From: Nymphaea colorata
Lineage: Eukaryota > Streptophyta > Magnoliopsida > Nymphaeales > Nymphaeaceae
Reading direction: 5' to 3'
Assembly (NCBI RefSeq): GCF_008831285.2
Contig: NC_045143.1
Coordinates: forward strand, 14,223,151 to 14,287,150
Length of the DNA stretch: 64,000 bases
In this document: positions 58,536-64,000 of the stretch, one piece after another
How positions within the stretch are numbered: the stretch's first letter is position 1
How the letters are laid out: every line of letters begins with the position of its first letter
Notes under the pieces: generated by a model
What the model was told of the DNA's origin: nothing
The model's input: the letters and a program-made list of their open reading frames with translations, nothing else
The model's database searches: none
Position numbers and translations under genes: made by a program

Positions 58536-59025
58536 ACAACAAGCAAAAAATAGACAATAACTGCACCCTACGAATGAGAACTCCTTTTGCAATAAGTGAA
58601 CCTGGTAGAAGCCTCCGCTCCTTCCAATAGACGTCCTTAAGGTTGCTCCAACTGATGCTCTTCGACCAACGACAAGAATCACTTTGACAAGGATGATAAC
58701 CGCTGTTTGAATGCGATAAATCCCTCTACTGAACGTTCGAAGTGTTATGGAGAAGCCTCTTCTCGATGACAAATAAACTTTCTTGAACTTTTTTACATAC
58801 GGGCTTCTCGCATCATTCCTGCCATCCACCTTGAGTCACGCTCTTTTTGAAAAAGCCGTTTGCCATGCCAAAGGGTATTTTTTGAGAATAACAACTTTAC
58901 ATACGGGCTACTCGATCATTGCCGCCATCAACTGAGGGGCATTAGTGTCTATTGAGTGAACCAATCGATTCACCTTTGACCCACTTTGGTGCTGAATCAG
59001 CTTTAAAATTAGTGTTCGAGACATG

Positions 59026-59245
59026 AGATAATATTTATGAGATAATAAAATATTTATGAGATAATAAGATAAGAGGGACAAAAAAAAGACACTTTAAAGG
59101 GGTATATTATGAGATAATGAGATAACATTATAAGAGAGGCAAAAAATATCAACACTTCTTTACTGCTTAAAGGGGTATATTATGAGATAATGAGATAACA
59201 CTATAAGTGGGATAAAAAACAAATATGTTCTTCTACTTCTTAAAG
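59026..59245. repeat. GAGATAATGAGATAACA tandem repeats, right edge of the island
   Basis: Two units of about 71 bp, each with GGGGTATATTATGAGATAAT followed by GAGATAACA(T/C)TATAAG (59098 and 59170), plus shorter GAGATAATA words before them. The words match the left edge (47810-48245) in the same orientation. Confidence 0.75.
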
Positions 59246-59249
59246 GGAT

Positions 59250-60390
59250 GTATTGGTCATTAATGATATGCATATAAGGATTGACAAATTTTACCTTTAT
59301 TGAATCTTTTTTTTATGCTTTCATTTTTATCCCTACAAAAGCTCCTTTTTGTGTTAATCGTGGCCATTTTTTGTCATACTTAAAATGGCACACTAAATTA
59401 CATACATGGAGGTACGTATATAACTAGCTTCAGGGTGACCGTAGGGCCCATAAAATATCTATATGGAAAAATTACAAACAACTGCTCAATAAAGGAGTGA
59501 ATAACAGCCACTGCTCATGTTTTTTGGAACAAGCACTTGAAGTTTTATTTTATTTCTAAAACAATCATTCTTCATTAAAAAAAACATTAAAATAATTGCC
59601 CAAATGATGAAATGGTCCTTCAAAATCACAATTATTTTTTAGAAATAAAAAATTGCTGGATAGGTGAGGGCCTTCACTGCTGGCTAGCTGATCCAAGTCC
59701 TTCGCTGGATGTGCTCATTGTTAAAGTATGTAAGGCATGTTCATCTTTAGTATTTGGGTACTACAAAAAAAAAGATGTTTTTACCAATGCTACAAAAATG
59801 ACAATAAAAATAAGCAAAACATCAGTAAAGGTTGTGTTTGCCGTTGGATAAAGAGATCGACTACCACCCTAAAGAATCACTTTGATTAAGAAAAGGGCAG
59901 TGTTTTACTTTCAAAACTGCAAATTCTCTCGTTTGGGGTATCTAGTCCATTATTATTTTCTTTGGGATGAATGAAGACTCTGAACTGGAACATTTTCATA
60001 GGCGATGCACCCTCTTGCGGCAGATGAAAGTCTTTGACTTTGGCAGGCAAGAGCTAGGGTTTTGACGAAGGGAGGTGATCCAACCCCCTTGTCAGGGAGG
60101 GGTAGGCTGGTCATGGTGGATTTGCTGGGTAGCGTGTAGCGAGAGGGACATGGAGATGGCAACAAAGGGGGGCTTGGTGGGTGTGGTTATGGTGCCCAAC
60201 AACGAGTGGCTGATTCCCATGGAGGAGATGGTGGTTGCTAGAGGTCAGCGCAGGGCTGGTGAGGGAGAGAAATCAGTCGCCAACAGAGGTGGGGCATCTA
60301 CTGGCCCTTCAGAGAGGGTAGTCTGCTCTTGGGCATCCCTCATTCAAGGAAGAGAGGTTACTGATGAACAGTTGGACAACGCAGACTTTT
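59250..60390. other. Intergenic, no confident gene
   Basis: A G-rich plus-strand open stretch from 60075 to 60392 could be the upstream part of the LINE-like ORF1, but it carries no recognisable motif. Confidence 0.3.
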
Positions 60391-60399
60391 GATCCCAAA

Positions 60400-60960
60400 A
60401 GCTACCTACCAGAGGTTGTCAACCTTCGAGTTTTCGGTCATTGCAGTTCTGGCCGGTGGTGCGAGTCAAGGGAGGCCTGACTATGCCTTCATTTTTTTTT
60501 TCACTTAAATCCCAATGGCAGGAGATTCCCTAGAAAAAAATCTTGGCTATTGGGAAAGGGAATTTTCTCATTCAGGTTGAGATGGAGGAAGGGTTAGATT
60601 GGATCCTCATGCTAGGTAGATGGTTGGTGAGGGGCAAATCACTAGTATGAGTTGATGGAAGCTGGGTCAGCCACTAAAGGTGGATGCAACGAGCACGATG
60701 CATATGTGGGTAAGGCTATCAAAGCTGTTGGTTCTGCTCTGGCGTGCTAGCATCTTCAGGCAGGTTGCTTGCTTGATTGGGGCTAGATTTGTTGGGATGG
60801 ACAGCTTTACGAGAAGTATCAACAACTTTGGTTATGCCTAAGTAATGGTGTAGATGCCTTTGGACTATGTCCCTATTGCAAAGATTTATTTGCAACTTCA
60901 TGATGGGTTAGTAGAGATGGAGGGTAGACCTTTGGTACATTTCAAGCTTTGGGAGGGGAG
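60400..60960 (+). pseudogene. LINE ORF1-like (DUF4283-type) remnant
   Basis: One frame reads KILAIGKGNFLIQVEMEEGL followed by GRWLVRGKSLV. After a shift comes RASIFRQVACLIGARFVGMD and INNFGYA. Together these match the DUF4283-like N-terminal region of plant LINE ORF1 (G.GNFL..F......GRW.V.GK.L, then a WVRLP...IA..IG linker). Stops are frequent and no zinc knuckle or RT follows. Confidence 0.5.
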
Positions 60961-61199
60961 TCCCTAGGTGGGGAGGGAAGCAACTGTAAGATAGTGATTA
61001 GGCCCAGTGGTGGGAAAGATACCCTCCTATCGCCTCAGGAGGAAAGCCTTGTGACTGAGTGGGTGATTCCCATTCTGATGCTTGTAGTGGAGGAATGCAA
61101 AGCAAGATTGAACATTAAATTGGGGAGAAAGTCTAGATGAGGGGAAGCTAAGAAGCGATCATCACCTCTTGTCAACAACAACACCCCTTCCACCATAGA

Positions 61200-62637
61200 T
61201 ATTACTACAGAAGGAGTCTTCCTGTAACATCCAGCTTCTTGTTATAAAAAACAGTTTATGAATTACAGTTTTAGTGCTAGAAGTTTCTGAACTCTATTAT
61301 CCTTCTGTGTGGGTATTGCTAAGTCATTAATTCAGAATTTAAAACTAATAAACATATAAAAAGTATACGACCTAGTCTTGCTTGTGTTTCAAACCGGATG
61401 GAAAATAGATGTCTCGTGGTTACAGAGTTTTCACAGTCAAACTAGGAGACTAAAATAGTTCAAGAACTAGTGAGATTAGGGTATTATGGTCAAAGGTAGC
61501 TTAGTGTTCGCATCCTCAAATTTTCATTGGTTTTGGCGTGTTCCAGAAAAATGAGGTTTTGTTTTGAAATAGGGAAGAAAGAGGCTCGCCAGACTCGCCC
61601 GTCGGTACGAGGATCGACCTTTCCCGGCACCTTTACCGGGGGTAATCAACCCAAGGGCTATATTTATCATTGATGCATTTCATTTTAACTTTAAACATCT
61701 TTTTTATTTTATATGCGGTGTAGAAAAATATTGAAAGTTTGATGTTTCAAACTTTTGAGGAGGTTCTTGAAGAATCACTTGAGAATGTGAAATATTTTAA
61801 CGAAAGCTAAAAGTGAAAAATCTTTGTAAATATCATTTGAAAAGCTTGAGAATTCATTTTGAAGTCATTTTAGCGTTCACTTAAGACTTTAAGTAGGTTT
61901 GAGATTTTGCTCTAACTCGGTTATCACTTAGTTAGAGCTCCATCGAATCTTGCTTAAGTTCTTTTAGAGATGTGATTGTGATCATAAATGATATTAAGTG
62001 ACTGTGAATGCATGAATGCATTGATCCTATATGATTAAAAGAAAATGAAGCATATATGATTAAAAGAGAATAGAACATTCCTACCACAACATTCATCTAG
62101 AAACATTCCTACCATAGCATACATCTAAGATTTTTGTTTTGATAAATATTCTATATAAGAAGTAAAATTTTTTGAAAATGGATTGGTGTTGTATACCATC
62201 AAGCATGAATTCAATATTGGGTCTTTACTTGATGTATGGTCTTAGTAAAGTCGGTAAATGAAAATAATCTTGGAGAAAAAAAATGTCCAGAAAAGATGCA
62301 TAAAATGAGATACTTGATCATAAGAAAATATAAGGAAGGAAAGAGAGAAAGAGATCTTGAAGATATATTTAAAAGAAAGAGAGATATGCATTCATATACA
62401 TATACAGACATACATATATATGTATATCTATATACATATAGATACATAAACGTAAGTTTATGAAAATGAGGTTTGAATTTAAGTAGAGAAGAAAAATGGA
62501 ACTTTCAAAAGAAAGAGAGAAATGGATGAAGATAAGGAAGATGCACATACATGTGTATATACTATCACATATACATATATGGAAGATCATAAAAACTTCC
62601 TTAGTTTGAAAAGAGAAACTTTTAAAGGAAAAGAAAT

Positions 62638-62716
<79 letters not shown>

Positions 62717-63300
62717 AAATTTGTAGATGAAAGCATTTGACTTGAAAAGAGAAAAAGATTTTAGAGAGAGAAAGTAGGAGATTCATATATGCATTCATAT
62801 TGATACAGAAATTTGTAAAATGAAATATGTGAACATAGAGAAAGAATGATAAAAATCATCATGTGCATATATATGTATATAACATGTATATACCTGTATG
62901 TCTTAATGAGCCTAAAGATAAGTTAAAACATCTGACTTCAAGTTTGATATAGGCCGGAGGGGAACTTGGACTCATGCAATAGTCTAAGCTAAGTCTCCAA
63001 AGCCATATTAGAAGGTTTCTTTCGAAAATATTTTGAAAAATATGATTTATATAAACATAGAATATTGTTATTCCATTGGTTGCAAGGAAATATGTTTCTT
63101 CCACCATTGGGTATGGAAGAAGCTCAAACCACACGATAAGGTGCTCATTAGGGTTCCTAATCAGATGATTAAAAAGAAACTAACGAGTAAAATGACATGC
63201 AAATGCATATTAAAATATACATATTTCGTGAGGGTTTTCCCAGGGTTGAACAAGTTTCAACCTCAAAAATTAATATAAATGTAAAGATTCTCAAACCATA
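61200..63300. other. Intergenic, microsatellite-rich, no gene recognised
   Basis: AT-rich with TATACATA-type tracts (62385-62450, 62555-62580). The open frames here come from low-complexity sequence. Confidence 0.4.
62641..62714. repeat. (TA)n microsatellite, about 74 bp
   Basis: Uninterrupted TA dinucleotide tract. Confidence 0.95.
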
Positions 63301-63329
63301 CTCTCATTCTCGCCATACATTCACATATA

Positions 63330-63950
63330 AATAGAAAACCAAGCAACTTTGCATGGATAATATGTAGACAATATTCAAGGAAGGAAAAAAAGGTAGAGAG
63401 ATTCAACTAAGAGGGAGAGTATGGTTCAACTATGAAAAGAAATCTCATCTTCTCATGTTTCCGGTGCACTCGAGCATAGCCTCTTGACTCTAGAGAGTGA
63501 AAGCTACCTCCTATGGCCATGGGAAAGTGAGGAAGAGAGAAAATGAGAGAAGCAAAATATAAATGAAAAATCAAGCAACTACGCATGGATAATATATAAG
63601 CAATATTCAAGGAAAGAAATAGAACATGATTCAACAATGAAATGAAATATTATCTCATATTCTCATGTTCTCGGTGCACTTGAGCATAGCCTCTTGGCTC
63701 TAAAATAGAGTTGAGAGCTATCTCTTATGGTTATGAGGAAATGAAAAAGAGAGAAAGATAGAAGGAAGCAAAAGAATAACAAGAATGTATTTAAGAAATG
63801 AGATAACATGACTTAAACATGAAAATGAAAGATCATCTCATCTTCTCATGCTTTCGGTACACTTGAGCATAGCCTCTTGGTTCTAAAATAGAGTTGAGAA
63901 CTATCTCTTTTGGCCAAGGGAGAAGAGGAAGAGAGGAAATAAAATAGGAG
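63330..63950. repeat. Diverged tandem array, three units of 180-211 bp
   Basis: The segment CTTGAGCATAGCCTCTTGG, with one or two changes, recurs near 63469, 63679 and 63860 (spacing about 210 and 181). Each copy is preceded by CTCATCTTCTCATG and followed by a GAGAG(C/A)TA(T/C)CTC word. The array may continue past the window. Confidence 0.85.
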
Positions 63951-64000
63951 AGAAATGAGAGGGATGATGATTACGTACCTCAAAATGAGGAAATGAATTA

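Noticed and set aside
58086-58560. Plus-strand Ser/Pro-rich frames
   Set aside because: Antisense shadow of the acidic E/K repeat frame, which has the more protein-like composition.
47810-59245. GAGATAA repeats as terminal inverted repeats of the island
   Set aside because: They lie in the same orientation at both edges, so they are direct or dispersed repeats; true termini were not found.
1-64000. CRISPR arrays, bacterial operons, rRNA or tRNA genes
   Set aside because: None seen. Repeats lack regular spacers, the only tRNA-like words are retrotransposon primer-binding sites, and the gene structure is eukaryotic.

Overview
This window is plant nuclear DNA. It is AT-rich and densely filled with retrotransposons, microsatellites and small DNA transposons, and it is built around one very long, intact, many-intron gene. 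A TIR-NBS-LRR-type NB-ARC remnant argues against a grass-like monocot. Introns of 10-14 kb loaded with transposons suggest a TE-rich angiosperm, possibly an early-diverging or magnoliid lineage. The species cannot be named from this sequence.

The main gene occupies 1-44499 on the minus strand. It encodes a plant insulysin (insulin-degrading-enzyme-like M16A zinc metallopeptidase). I resolved 19 exons from the start codon at 44499 to 517. They give 617 uninterrupted codons, with the HxxEH zinc motif intact. The remaining C-terminal part (plant family members are about 970 residues) must lie to the left of position 1. Seventeen introns are GT-AG and one has a GC donor. Three introns are giant: intron 7 (29604-39116), intron 13 (16988-26940) and intron 14 (3021-16883).

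The giant introns are transposon graveyards. Intron 7 holds a plus-strand Copia body lacking gag, a minus-strand Copia whose 182-bp LTR lies 82 bp inside the intron, and a LINE fragment. Intron 13 holds a minus-strand Copia with a 390-bp LTR; a 1.1-kb hAT-like element with an 8-bp target duplication splits its integrase. It also holds a plus-strand Copia gag fragment. Intron 14 holds a pararetrovirus-like protease region split by a small member of the same hAT-like family, a 5' Copia fragment, and a GC-rich block (about 8.5-15.3 kb) with two diverged tandem arrays, a MITE and a Ty3/gypsy chromodomain scrap.

The right part (44.5-64 kb) is intergenic or accessory. It starts with a truncated NB-ARC pseudogene. 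Next comes an unusual island (about 47.8-59.3 kb) with a decayed FAR1/MULE transposase, a C48 (Ulp1-like) peptidase remnant, a 3-kb array with a 1.04-kb higher-order period, and an opposite-strand plant-mobile-domain (MAIN-like) remnant preceded by acidic repeats. Both edges of the island carry GAGATAA-type repeats. A LINE ORF1-like remnant, microsatellites and a 180-210-bp tandem array follow. The island looks like a degraded large Mutator-superfamily composite. I could not find its termini.
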